This document shows positions 28,493-37,760 of a stretch of DNA of 64,000 bases, in pieces (positions within the stretch are counted from its first letter, which is position 1; every line of letters begins with the position of its first letter). Origin of the DNA: Cryptosporidium bovis (taxonomy: Eukaryota; Apicomplexa; Conoidasida; Eucoccidiorida; Cryptosporidiidae); NCBI GenBank assembly GCA_009768925.2, contig VHIT02000053.1:124001-188000 (forward strand), written 5' to 3'. The position numbers were made by a program, and so were the translations under genes. The notes under the pieces were generated by a model. The model had not been told where the DNA came from, made no database searches, and saw only the letters and a program-made list of their open reading frames with translations.

Positions 28493-31400
28493 TTAAATTC
28501 GAATTGACTTGACTCCAGTAGAAGAGGATCCACTATTTTTGTGTTTTCCGTGCTGACCGGGATTCACTTTCTTTGAATAATAGTTAGAATAGGACTGTCC
28601 TCCAACTAGGGATCCGCCGCCAATATTGTTATTGGAATTGCTTCCTCCCAACATCATTCCGCCAACGGAGCCTGAACCAAGACTACCACCTCTTCCACCT
28701 GTCCCGTGTTTCCCTCCTCTTGCTTCTCTCGAATCTTCTCCCGCTCCGTCACCCAAACCTCTGCCATCAATTCCCTTTCCACTTCCTTCAACTCCACCCT
28801 TTCCTCCGCCTACCATTGCACCGCCATCAATTCCCCCCTTTCCACCTGCTCCGCTGCCACCTGCTCCGATTCCTTTGGACGATGTTACGGACTCGTTACA
28901 CTCAACTAATTGCAGAAGTTTGTCTGCAATAGCGAGTGAGTCACTTCGGACTTTGCTCGATTGTTTGTTATTAAGGAGAATATACTCTCCTGTTTGATCC
29001 CAAAGAGCACGCAGTTCGTTTCTGAGCATCATCTTAGAAATCAAAGAATTAATCTTCTCTTTCGGAAGCTGGAACATAGATATGAGATTTTCAATAGAAA
29101 ATGACGAGTAAAGATGGCCATATGTATACAAATACGTCCTCAAGGCTTCCTGTTTAATGTTGAATTCAAGTCTAGATTGGATCAAAGACGTCTCCTCTAG
29201 TGAATTGTCCCAAATTGATAATGAAAAAATATAGTCCCTACATTCCTTCCACTTTCCAAGTTGTAATGATCTCGTTGCTGCTATAATTGTGTCTCTTAAA
29301 CTTTCAGGAGGCCCAGTTATGGCCTGACGTTCATATTGCTCTAACAGTCTTCTGAATTGCTTCGAAATTGGTCTGAATTTTGTAGAAGGTGTCTCCTCAT
29401 TCTGCAAAGCTATTGATCTGTGATAAGCTATATATGGTACCTCAAGAAGCATAGAGCATATTAAATATATGCAATCAATAACTTCTAGTGAAAGATGCAT
29501 ATGATAAGGCAATAGACGTCTTTTTTCCGCCCTTTCTTGTTCAGGGGTGCGTTCCTGTGACTTTATATTGCTCATACCCTGAGCTAATAATTCTCTATTT
29601 CTATTTGGCATGCATATCTCACAAAGCAACTGCTGTGACTCTAATATCAATCCGAGTCTAAATGCTGAAAGGCCCAGTTGAACAAGAGATCTATTGTATA
29701 ATATCTGAATTCCAACATCGGATCCCAATGCCATGTCATATACCCCTATTGACTGGAAAAGATTCACTGCTTCATAATAGTTATCATGTAAAGCCATATT
29801 GTACACATGTTGTATAAGTACCTTGAGTTTATCTTTTTGATCTCCATGCTTGTAAACATTTTGTACTAAACGTGTTATCAATTCACTTGGTTTAATTCCA
29901 GGCACTGGCACATCTGGAATTTTATTAATATTTGTGTTTTTTTCACTATTATTACCTTTAATAATCGAATTGTTTTCCTTTCCCACTTCATCATTTTCAA
30001 TAGATGAATTAACCGTCTTCTCAAGTATTTGTTTTACAAATTCCCAAACTTTAAATGCCAATGAATCGTTCTTAAAGTGTAGCTGGTTTATCAAATGTAC
30101 TGAGAGTGTGGAAACCAAATCTAAATAACCCCTCTCCTCACATATTTTATAGCACCTCCAAAGTAATGCAAGTAAATGAAGAGACTGTACTAATCTGTCT
30201 TTGTATTCACTTGAATGAACATCTGTAAGTTGAAGGGCCTTTAGTGATTCACCGTCAAGTCTCTCTATAAATGACACCAGAAATGTCACAGTGCTTTTGT
30301 CCTGTTCTTTAGGGTCAATAATTTCGTCATCCCCAAAGGAATTTCCACTGTTTGCACCATATTCTTCTGAACTAGGAGCCGAATTTCCCCCCACTGATAC
30401 ACTAGACACAGTGTTATTAGATACTCTAGACGATAAATTGTTTTGTACTCCAGTATCTGTAACTACTTCAGAATTACTATTAACATTGTTTGTGTTATCA
30501 CCAGATATCTTTCTTTTTCTATCCTTTAAAGATATAAAGCTCTGAAATCCTGATATATATACTCTCTTTTCCTTATTATTATTTAGTAACACCAAGTCTA
30601 ACAGAATATTGATATTTTCACATATCTCAGACCAAATTCCAGAAGTTATACAGTGAAATGCCCCAGTTATTGTATCAAATTGAGCTGAAATTAAATGAGT
30701 AAGTACATCGGCATAAGCTTGAAGAGAAAGAGGCTTCGATATTTCAGCAGCTCTCTTTAGTAATCTTATTTGCTCCTGTCTATCTGTACCTTTTTTGCCT
30801 CTAGCTGCAACTATTTCTCCAACTTTTTCTACTATCATATCTACCGTAACTTCCCCTTCAAATGACAACAAATCGTTACTAGTGCCTGTTCCAGCACCTC
30901 CAGTAGTTGTCCCTGTACCACCCCCCTGTGTTGCTAATGCTCCAACACCTCCAGGTGTTGAGGAGTATACATCCTGTTGAGCATCTTTCCTCGTACTTTT
31001 TTGGCGTGTCTTCTTCCCTGCTCCACCATCCTTCTTTGTGCTCTTAACTCGCGTTCCCCATTTTGCCAGGGCAGATGCATGTCTGTCCTCATATTCTTCC
31101 TCATATGAAGACCAGTCAGAGGAAGATGAAGAGGAGGATGAAGAGGAGGATGAAGAGGAGGATGACCCGGAAATTCTCTCGTCGTCGCTGTCAGACAAAG
31201 ACGAAGTTGATTCAGACGACGATTCGGATGATGATTCAGAACTTGAATCAGAATCGTCAGAGTAAGAATAAGAATCGTCACTAAAACCACCATCTCGGTA
31301 AAGTTCTGGGTTTTCTCTACACTCGTCCATTTGCGTTCGGTATTCTTCGACAGACTTTCTAAATTTGGCCCTCAATGTGTTAAAACTCGTGGCTTTCGCC

Positions 31401-31846
31401 TTAGAAAGACGCTTAATGCCCTCCTTATCCTTAAATTTTTCATCTAGGAAAGACTCTAATTCAACAAGGGAAGAAATGAAAAAGTTAGGAATTCCGTGAT
31501 CCACAATTACATTTTGAGACTTGTGAATGCACTTGAGCAATTTTTCGTACTCTTCATTCAGTGAACTGAAATCCAAAACCTTAACGTGATTGTTAATTCT
31601 CCTTATAATGCATCTGAGTTCATCGTGAAATTTTTCTCTTGCTCCCCTAACCACTCTTCTGTCGTCCTCACTACTGTCTGAGTCAGAATCTATTGCCCAT
31701 CTTGAATTCGTGTTGTTCACCTCTCTTTGTCTACGGCGTGCAGTCTGAATCTGAGCCTCTACCTCTGATTCGGACGAACTTCCATCTTTGCTTGAACTGT
31801 CAACCGAAGAGGACTCAGATCCTTCCGCCCAAAACTTTCCCTGCAT
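28493..31846 (-). CDS. EIF3C: Eukaryotic translation initiation factor 3 subunit C
   Basis: eIF3c is a core scaffold subunit of eIF3, which binds the 40S subunit and contacts eIF1/eIF5. The product has 1117 residues. The acidic/serine-rich N terminus starts MQGKFWAEGSESSS and resembles the FFxxGSDSES start of the family, followed by the eIF3c N-terminal core at about residues 65-190 (KFHDELRCIIRRINNHVKVL, LKCIHKS, PNFFISSLVELESFLDEKFK). Residues about 200-250 are a Ser/Asp run. A conserved helical region spans about 330-830 (LLPYHMHLSLEVIDCIYLIC). The PCI winged helix is at about 890-960 (ALRTYLYTYGHLYSSFSIEN, MFQLPKEKINSLISKMML). After about residue 985 there is a Gly-rich tail (GGKGGVEGSGKG and similar) of about 100 residues, distinctive for this lineage. 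No intron is seen. Confidence 0.95.
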   Translation of the reverse strand: MQGKFWAEGSESSSVDSSSKDGSSSESEVEAQIQTARRRQREVNNTNSRWAIDSDSDSSEDDRRVVRGAREKFHDELRCIIRRINNHVKVLDFSSLNEEYEKLLKCIHKSQNVIVDHGIPNFFISSLVELESFLDEKFKDKEGIKRLSKAKATSFNTLRAKFRKSVEEYRTQMDECRENPELYRDGGFSDDSYSYSDDSDSSSESSSESSSESTSSLSDSDDERISGSSSSSSSSSSSSSSSSDWSSYEEEYEDRHASALAKWGTRVKSTKKDGGAGKKTRQKSTRKDAQQDVYSSTPGGVGALATQGGGTGTTTGGAGTGTSNDLLSFEGEVTVDMIVEKVGEIVAARGKKGTDRQEQIRLLKRAAEISKPLSLQAYADVLTHLISAQFDTITGAFHCITSGIWSEICENINILLDLVLLNNNKEKRVYISGFQSFISLKDRKRKISGDNTNNVNSNSEVVTDTGVQNNLSSRVSNNTVSSVSVGGNSAPSSEEYGANSGNSFGDDEIIDPKEQDKSTVTFLVSFIERLDGESLKALQLTDVHSSEYKDRLVQSLHLLALLWRCYKICEERGYLDLVSTLSVHLINQLHFKNDSLAFKVWEFVKQILEKTVNSSIENDEVGKENNSIIKGNNSEKNTNINKIPDVPVPGIKPSELITRLVQNVYKHGDQKDKLKVLIQHVYNMALHDNYYEAVNLFQSIGVYDMALGSDVGIQILYNRSLVQLGLSAFRLGLILESQQLLCEICMPNRNRELLAQGMSNIKSQERTPEQERAEKRRLLPYHMHLSLEVIDCIYLICSMLLEVPYIAYHRSIALQNEETPSTKFRPISKQFRRLLEQYERQAITGPPESLRDTIIAATRSLQLGKWKECRDYIFSLSIWDNSLEETSLIQSRLEFNIKQEALRTYLYTYGHLYSSFSIENLISMFQLPKEKINSLISKMMLRNELRALWDQTGEYILLNNKQSSKVRSDSLAIADKLLQLVECNESVTSSKGIGAGGSGAGGKGGIDGGAMVGGGKGGVEGSGKGIDGRGLGDGAGEDSREARGGKHGTGGRGGSLGSGSVGGMMLGGSNSNNNIGGGSLVGGQSYSNYYSKKVNPGQHGKHKNSGSSSTGVKSIRI
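31126..31161. repeat. 12-base minisatellite, three perfect units, inside eIF3c
   Basis: GATGAAGAGGAG is repeated three times exactly, plus a partial fourth copy. Read in the eIF3c frame on the minus strand, each unit encodes four serines, producing the long serine run. Copy number is likely to vary between strains (inference). Confidence 0.8.
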
Positions 31847-32214
31847 CCTAACTTTCTTTCGTATCTACTTAACCTTAAAATTCTGTATGTACAGAGTATA
31901 AATCCAATAAGATAGGAATAAATTACTCTCACTCGCACTTATTTACGTCAAAATTACAGTATCCAATTAATGACGAGGAAGAGCAGTAAAACTATACTCT
32001 TTACTTATTCCTAAACCCTATAAGCAATTGCTGACCTTCTTTCCCTCCTTTCAGTACTACTAGTCAAATAGACGTTGCCCTTTCTATTATGAATAAATTC
32101 GTTCTGTTATTCATATACTACCGTCTATTTCCTCCTTTTTTATTTTCCGTTTACCTTTCTTTACACAATTCAATACCCCTTTAATTGCTTTCTGTCTCTA
32201 AATTATAGGTACAT

Positions 32215-32228
32215 AGCGCCTTGGCGCG
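32215..32228. promoter_or_regulatory. Inverted pair of GGCGC (E2F-like) cores
   Basis: AGCGCCTTGGCGCG carries GCGCC and GGCGC facing each other with two bases between, so it is both a palindrome and a double E2F-like core. It is 13 bases before the ATG of a small candidate frame and 370 bases from the eIF3c start. Confidence 0.45.
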
Positions 32229-32241
32229 TGATTGAATTGTC

Positions 32242-32448
32242 ATGTCATCACGTATTTTTCCAACTTCATTTATCTCTATATTAAACTGTAAGGCAAATAA
32301 ACCTCAAACACAATATAGCTCGCTTAGTAGAGGAACTGCAGTGAAACCAAGAAATAATTCGTTTACTTTGCTCCATACAAAAATGTTGCAAAAAAAGTTA
32401 CCTTTAATGCAAACACTGTTTCCAATCAAAAAAGATTGTAACGATTAA
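32242..32448 (+). CDS. Possible small protein, 68 residues
   Basis: A clean ATG-to-TAA frame of 68 codons lies just downstream of the double E2F-like element. The product is hydrophilic and basic after residue 15 (KPQTQYSSLSRGTAVKPRNN, KMLQKKLPLMQTLFPIKKD), with no membrane segment. It matches no family I know. The balanced composition, unlike the Phe/Ile-rich chance frames in gaps nearby, and the close promoter motif argue for a real gene. Small size argues for caution. Confidence 0.35.
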   Translation: MSSRIFPTSFISILNCKANKPQTQYSSLSRGTAVKPRNNSFTLLHTKMLQKKLPLMQTLFPIKKDCND

Positions 32449-32825
32449 ACAATAAGAATGCTGCTACCGCCTATTGGCAAGCGGCTCTTTGTAATGGCTC
32501 CTCCCTTTACCCCACGTGCAAAAAGTAATGAAAACACTTTATCTTATTTAAGTCCCATTTAAAAGCCGTTCGTTTATCATCGTTGTAAAGTACTTTGTTT
32601 TTTACAATGATAAGGAGCATTCTACACATCAAAAATTGCCTCGAAGATAACATACATGTAAGTTTTAACAAGGAAATATTTTGGATGAGGTTTAAAATAG
32701 CCTAGAGTGATTAATACTACAGTTGATATTTACGAACTGATTCTTTGCTACCTCACCACTCTCAATTAATGACACCATCATCCTATAATTGTGCATTTTT
32801 TCTCCTTAACATAAACTAACTAAAA

Positions 32826-33102
32826 ATGAAGGATTTTTCTGGCCAAGATCTTGCCTATAAAATTCAAGAATATCTTGTTGTTCTCACAGGTATAATTGCA
32901 TTTATAGTTGGATTTTACTATCAAGAATTTTCCTATACCGTTATGATTATATTTATTGGCCTTATCGTAACTCTTATTGTAAGTTTGACACATAACCGCT
33001 TATTTTCATTTTTCTCTTCTTTCTACATCTCCTTTTTGCTTAAACTAGCAAGAACAAAGTTATTACCACAAAGTCAAAACCTTACGGCTAACTTTCACTT
33101 AA
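32826..33102 (+). CDS. SPCS1: Signal peptidase complex subunit 1 (SPC12), probably two exons
   Basis: SPC12/SPCS1 is a small ER membrane subunit of the signal peptidase complex. The start MKDFSGQDLAYKIQEYLVVL matches the family start DYKGQKLAEQ, and two membrane helices follow (VVLTGIIAFIVGF and VMIIFIGLIVTLI) around the short lumenal turn YYQEFSYT, as in known SPC12. Unspliced, the frame would run to 33113 and add an odd third hydrophobic stretch. I prefer an intron at 32979-33048 (70 nt): donor GTAAGT, pyrimidine-rich 3' part, acceptor TAG. Exon 2 (33049-33102) then gives QEQSYYHKVKTLRLTFT and a stop, a short polar cytosolic tail of the expected length, 68 residues in total. The family call is good; the splice model is an inference. 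Confidence 0.75.
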
Positions 33103-33144
33103 AGTCTCCCTGACATTCCTCATTTATAAAATCCCTCATTGTAT

Positions 33145-33171
33145 TGCATGTTGACATGCACTTGCATGCAT
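33145..33171. promoter_or_regulatory. TGCATG-type motif cluster
   Basis: TGCATG at 33145-33150, ACATGCAC nearby and TTGCATGCAT at 33163-33172 form a dense group about 30-55 bases ahead of the ATG at 33201. They match the ApiAP2 TGCAT core known in these parasites. Confidence 0.45.
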
Positions 33172-33200
33172 AATCCATCTCCTGGGGATTATAGTTCAAG

Positions 33201-33911
33201 ATGTATGCTCGCAAAAGAGTCACGGTTCTGGGATTCATAACAAATACGATTTTTCTAAGTTACCGAAGGTTGCGACCACTCAGAAACAAATATCAACTTT
33301 TACTCTTTAGAAGGCAAAGAGAAGAGGAAATAAGCAAAATACTTGCAATTTTAAAATAATTCCATTTGACTGTGTTTTTTTTTGTGAAAATCAGATTTGT
33401 GTGCCGTCCTGGCCGATTTTTTGCAGAAATAAAGTTGAATGGCTTCCAGCTCAAAACAGAGCTGAAAAAAAAGAGAAGAAAAGCGAGTGACTGCTGTTTC
33501 AAAGGTGATAATTTATGTCCGTACTCTAGCCCAAAGATGTTGGGTCAAAATAAATGTGATGAGAATGACTATAATATCAATAACGTCAAGAATCCAAGTT
33601 TTTGTAGTCGAGGTAATAATATAGAAAGAAACTGCATCAAAATTCAACAGGAATACATTCCACAAATACTAGAGGAAACTCTTTCTGTTTTAAAAAATTT
33701 GAATGAAATACTAGATAATTATTTAATACACACTCAAGACAATCAACACTCTAATGATGCAAATGCTACTTGTAATTGCAAGGAAAAGTTAATTCACTCG
33801 GATGAGGATAAAGTTGGCGGATTCAAACACCTGTGGCTTTTAGAAAGAGCACAAAGGCAATATCAAATTAAAAAATTTATGAATTTGTTAGATAAGTACA
33901 AGCATCTATAA
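33201..33911 (+). CDS. Hypothetical basic/helical protein, candidate two-exon model
   Basis: Two frames in the same phase are separated by one TAA (33357-33359). The first starts at ATG 33201, just after TGCATG-type motifs at 33145-33171. The second is open to 33911 but has no ATG until 33537. A 126-nt intron at 33269-33394 would join them: exon end AAG, donor GTTGCG (weak), a run of ten T and acceptor CAG. The spliced product would have 194 residues, with a basic first half (FVCRPGRFFAEIKLNGFQLK, KKKRRK) and a helical, coiled-coil-like end (YIPQILEETLSVLKNLNEIL, LLERAQRQYQIKKFMNLL). The alternatives are a 52-residue protein (33201-33359) plus a separate 124-residue protein from ATG 33537. 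I recognise no family. The coding character of 33395-33911 is better supported than the join. Confidence 0.45.
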
Positions 33912-34772
33912 TTTAAACATCAATGATATAGCATTTTACCGCTTATTCATGTAACTTTGATTTCAATTGCATGTTTCTTTATACTGGGTAAGCAAATTGC
34001 ATATTGTATATTCTTTCTTTGAATCTTCATATTCACTTCCGATACATATCCGTAGAACCATAATTAGTCATACTTACCGCAGTTACTCTCATTTCCTTTG
34101 GTGTAAAACTATCTTCAATGTAATCTCATCCGCTGATACAGGCGAAGCCAAATCATGCGACACTACAACCCAAACTTATAGCAATGTAACTTTTGTAATT
34201 CACTTGATCAACTTTTCCTACTGAACCTCCCTCTCATTTCATGTTTTCAAACCAATCATTTAGTTGAGCTAAAACACCAGTGATTAATGCAATCCAAAAT
34301 ACATTTACATGAAAGAAAGGGACTCGCTCGTGTGAAGACACCAAAAAAAACAAGAATGTTCTGGATAAGTATCAAATTAACACCACGACCCTTAATTCAA
34401 TCCATAAAGCAGCTATATAACAAAAACTGAACAAGAATCACTTGAGACTAAAAGTCAACTTTAACATTAGTCATGGTGCAAGTATATAAGAAAATTAAAG
34501 ACCAATGAAGTAATAGAAGCAATACTGCTGTATACGACGATTTCCTTGAATTACTTCCTAAATCACTTCTCAACCACAATCATCTCATGGATAACAGTGA
34601 AAGTTACTTTTATAAATAAACTTCTGTTAACAAACAATTCAAATAATCACTTTTACCTTTGTACTATTACTATCTCACTTTTAAAATTAAAACGAGCTAT
34701 GAAAAAATGACCGCTATATAGTGAATAAATGTTAAATATACTTTGAACTTCACTTTCTACTGCTCCGCGTTT
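33912..34772. other. Intergenic region (3' ends of two convergent genes)
   Basis: This stretch separates two convergent genes and is 860 bases long. I see no gene with an ATG start and coding texture; an 85-codon frame at 33967-34224 starts with TTG and has no features. No structured element was recognised. Confidence 0.4.
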
Positions 34773-36923
34773 TCACCTTCTAAGTCTCCTTTGAAATCTC
34801 CTGGGACTTGTTGTGTTTCCTGTTCCATTAGAATCAATATTCGCTCCATGCTCACTCAAGCCTTCATCAGAACACTTAGCACTTGAAAATGAACTGCAAC
34901 CAATAGGAACCTCAGTTGCCTCTTCTGTGTTATTTGCCGAACTCGTATAATCTGAAGGGTCTGTATTGCAACCAGCATTTCCACTGGCTGATAATAAATC
35001 ATCCTCAACTTCATCTGGTGACATTTGAATATTGGTTGTAGGTTGTGATACTAAATGCAAGTGGGATTCATTTCCACCTATTGAAGATAAACTACCAGCA
35101 ACAAGATCAGGCCCACATAAAATGGCAATTTCACCACTCTTATCATCGAAAGTCTTCTCGGCCTCGATTTTAACAAGGTCCTTACAATCGTCTGACCTAC
35201 ACGTGACAATCTTCTCAACACTAGATAACCCCTTGTCTAATTTTCCTGATGCTTCAGTTAGAACCTCCGATTCTGTTGAAGCACTAAGTTCTGAATCATA
35301 AATAGAAGTTTCTGTATCAAATGGATCACTAATAACACTACTTGAGTCACATTCACTATCATTAACCACAGATGTATGAGAGGCTGAACCATACGGATTG
35401 TCACATTCATCTCTATCTCCTCTTCTTCTGCCCTTACAACCTGTTTTGTTTGTATATCTTTGAGATCTCCTCTTCGAGGTCCTTCTGACTAACTTTGAAA
35501 CAACTGACCTCTTTGTATATCTCTTATTTCTCATTCTAACTAAAGTTTTTTTCTTAGAAGGAACGTTTTCTACTCTCTCAAACTCCAAGGAAGAATCATA
35601 GTCCGAAACGAAAGGTGAAGTAACCGAAATATGTTTTTCAGCAGAAAAATCTGGCTGCATATCTAGATCTGTTACTCCAGTGGAAGAACTACTTCCAGTG
35701 GCTCTTTTAACAAAATCCACACTTTTTCCTTCACTGGTATCCTCACAACTAATGGCCTTTCCATCCTCATCGAAACAGAAATCTTTATTGCTCTTCCTTA
35801 TGTTCTCAAAACAAAGTTTTAGATCCTTCTCAAGCCTTTCAATGTCCATTTGAATATCATTCATGCTCCATTCAATTATCAAAATTGATGTTTTTTTAAT
35901 CTCACAAGAATTGCAACCCCTAAAATCGTGATGAGTACATTCAGAGCTCTTAATCTTGTCAGAAAAAATTTTGCTTTCATCTTGCACTCTTCTAAAGAAA
36001 TTTATCTCCTCTCTTATTTCGTTGTAGGTCTTTAAATCACAATTTGCCCCAACGTCCAAATACGAAGGAGAAGGTTTAGGATGAGGGAAGCTTATATCAC
36101 CCGGAAGATCGGAGTCTAGTAGTAGTGACAAAGAGTCTCTAGATGAAATCAAACCTTCTCTAACATTGTGAAAAAGGCGAAGCTTGGACCTAATATTTCT
36201 CTCAAAATTTTTTCCTTTTCTATATATTAAGCCAATAATCAATAGGTAATTATAAGTCATTAAATAACGATACATCTCTATAGATCCTAATATCTTAAAT
36301 AGTGAATCTGATGACCCCAAATCAGTGTCTATGGCTTTCGATACTTTTCCTCCATAATTGTCTGTATCCCATAACCCTTTATCACCAAGTCCCAACATGT
36401 CCAAAAAAGAATGATCAATTTTTGACTGAGACGAAATATCTATACCATAGTTGAAAACTGGATCCCAAAACATTATAACCACTTCAAGCAATAATTCCAC
36501 AAGTTTCACTTGTTCTTTTATTAAATTTAATACTGCTTCAACTATACCACCATCTGTTTTCACTCTGGTGACTTTATTCATTAAAAGCGAAGAGTACTTG
36601 TTATTGTACTTACAATCCCTCTCGGACTTCATCCTCGTTTGAGAAATTAATTTATATAAGGACTTTTTCATCCTAGATACTTTCTTACTCTTCTCTAATA
36701 ATCCTTTTTTATATGTAGTCAACACACTCATACGATTTACATTCACCTCCGCAAGTGATATTGGGCATAACAGTACACTATTATTACCTAAAAACACACT
36801 GGTTTTACATAAATTGCGACCATTCTTTAAAAATTCCACATCTAAAACCAATATGATCAGCGTTGCCAAGAAATAGAACAGGGAAAAACGTTCCACCAAA
36901 GAGTATCGGCCCCATCTAAACAT
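34773..36923 (-). CDS. Large secreted low-complexity protein of unknown function
   Basis: The product has 716 residues. A hydrophobic stretch at residues about 14-30 (LFYFLATLIILVLDV) preceded by Arg/Glu is a likely signal peptide or signal anchor. Residues about 60-300 are basic and helical, with a hydrophobic amphipathic part (AVLNLIKEQVKLVELLLEVV) and SRDSLSLLLDSDLPGD. Residues about 300-390 are helical with four cysteines (SECTHHDFRGCNSCEIKKT). Then comes a strongly basic block near residue 470 (RMRNKRYTKRSVVSKLVRRT and RRSQRYTN), a long Ser/Asp/Glu-rich region, and a basic end (SPRRFQRRLRR). No known domain. The alternation of acidic and very basic blocks is reminiscent of exported or granule proteins of coccidia, which is only an analogy. 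Coding status is certain from length; role unknown. Confidence 0.8.
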   Translation of the reverse strand: MFRWGRYSLVERFSLFYFLATLIILVLDVEFLKNGRNLCKTSVFLGNNSVLLCPISLAEVNVNRMSVLTTYKKGLLEKSKKVSRMKKSLYKLISQTRMKSERDCKYNNKYSSLLMNKVTRVKTDGGIVEAVLNLIKEQVKLVELLLEVVIMFWDPVFNYGIDISSQSKIDHSFLDMLGLGDKGLWDTDNYGGKVSKAIDTDLGSSDSLFKILGSIEMYRYLMTYNYLLIIGLIYRKGKNFERNIRSKLRLFHNVREGLISSRDSLSLLLDSDLPGDISFPHPKPSPSYLDVGANCDLKTYNEIREEINFFRRVQDESKIFSDKIKSSECTHHDFRGCNSCEIKKTSILIIEWSMNDIQMDIERLEKDLKLCFENIRKSNKDFCFDEDGKAISCEDTSEGKSVDFVKRATGSSSSTGVTDLDMQPDFSAEKHISVTSPFVSDYDSSLEFERVENVPSKKKTLVRMRNKRYTKRSVVSKLVRRTSKRRSQRYTNKTGCKGRRRGDRDECDNPYGSASHTSVVNDSECDSSSVISDPFDTETSIYDSELSASTESEVLTEASGKLDKGLSSVEKIVTCRSDDCKDLVKIEAEKTFDDKSGEIAILCGPDLVAGSLSSIGGNESHLHLVSQPTTNIQMSPDEVEDDLLSASGNAGCNTDPSDYTSSANNTEEATEVPIGCSSFSSAKCSDEGLSEHGANIDSNGTGNTTSPRRFQRRLRR

Positions 36924-37619
36924 TTCGTGATTGCATCTTCAAACTTATAGTTAATCTGCTTTGTCTCAGTAGTTACATCACTAAGCAGAACCCTGTTACA
37001 TAAGACCGTTATTTCCCATACAATAAATATCGCAATAGTTTCCTCAACTATTTCTCCTGACGGAGTAATTCCATTCAACTATCTTCTCCGCCTTATCTGA
37101 AGAAAAAACAACTTATTTCTTTTTTTACCTTGATTTTGCGTTTTCACCACTTTTCCTATCTTTTTCCCCTATATCTTTTCTACCTTCAATCATATATATA
37201 GTCACCACTTTTTTACTATTCACATATTCCCGCTACGTCTCTCCTCACGACAAAAATAATAAATATATAATGGCTGGAGGACCAAGAGGAAGATACAATA
37301 AATAGTCGGAAAAAGTTGTTTTAATTAAGTAAAGGTGTTTGTGTCACTCACTATTCATTATTCGCTTGGATTTTTTCCTCGAACTTAAGTTGGTTCTTCT
37401 CCACTAAATTGTGAATATCCAACATTTCAAATATAGGTGGAGATAGAACAAGTACTAGCCTTATTTTTTCTTAACAATCACCACATTTTTCATGTAAGTG
37501 AGGGAATTACCTGTGAGTCTCTTCAGTTCTCGCCCTTATTTTTCATCTTCTAAACAGCTTATTATCTTTATTACCTACCCTATTTGTGGAGAGCTTCACT
37601 TTCAACAGAAGTGTTAATA

Positions 37620-37751
37620 GTTCAGTTTCCTGTGCATCCTTCTGTAGTGAGGCTTGGATGTCTACAGTATTATTGCCTTCCTAAGGTACTTGCTTGCGAA
37701 CCTGGTACACCAATAGATGAAAGATCATGGCGCCAACAGTAACAACTGAAC
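37620..37751 (+). ncRNA. GC-rich segment with closing stem: candidate structured RNA or exon
   Basis: GTTCAGTT (37620-37627) can pair with AACTGAAC (37744-37751), closing a 132-base segment of about 45% G+C in a region of about 30%. Inside, CTGTAG (37642-37647) can pair with CTACAG (37662-37667), and CATCC with GGATG nearby. It matches no RNA I can recognise (not U1-U6, SRP, 5S or a tRNA). The competing reading is protein: frame starting at 37554 is open to 37739 after an AACAG that would serve as a splice acceptor, and ends at a possible donor GTAACA. I cannot decide between them, and strand is uncertain. Confidence 0.3.
37728..37735. promoter_or_regulatory. Exact TGGCGCCA palindrome (E2F/DP1-type element)
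   Basis: TGGCGCCA is the exact palindromic element known upstream of Cryptosporidium genes and attributed to E2F/DP1. It lies 26 bases before the ATG at 37761 and about 350 bases before MTQ2, so it may drive either. Confidence 0.45.
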
Positions 37752-37760
37752 ATTCCGTTA

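Larger units (their letters stand above)
31847..32825. other. Intergenic region between eIF3c and SPC12
   Basis: This is nearly 1 kb between divergent genes. It holds a paired GGCGC element at 32215-32228 and a 68-codon candidate frame just after it, both listed separately. The rest is AT-rich without recognisable features. Confidence 0.45.

Noticed and set aside
33967-34224. 85-codon frame downstream of the 33.9-kb gene
   Set aside because: It starts with TTG, not ATG, and shows no domain, signal or balanced composition.
36857-37078. 73-codon minus-strand frame overlapping the start of the 716-residue secreted gene
   Set aside because: It overlaps the signal-peptide region in another frame and looks like a shadow.
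37270-37305. Tiny frame MAGGPRGRYNK then stop
   Set aside because: It looks like the start of a conserved small protein, but there is no GT donor before the TAG to continue it.
37681-37720. Possible tRNA B-box (GGTTCGCAAGC on the minus strand)
   Set aside because: The T-arm cannot be folded and no A-box or cloverleaf surrounds it.
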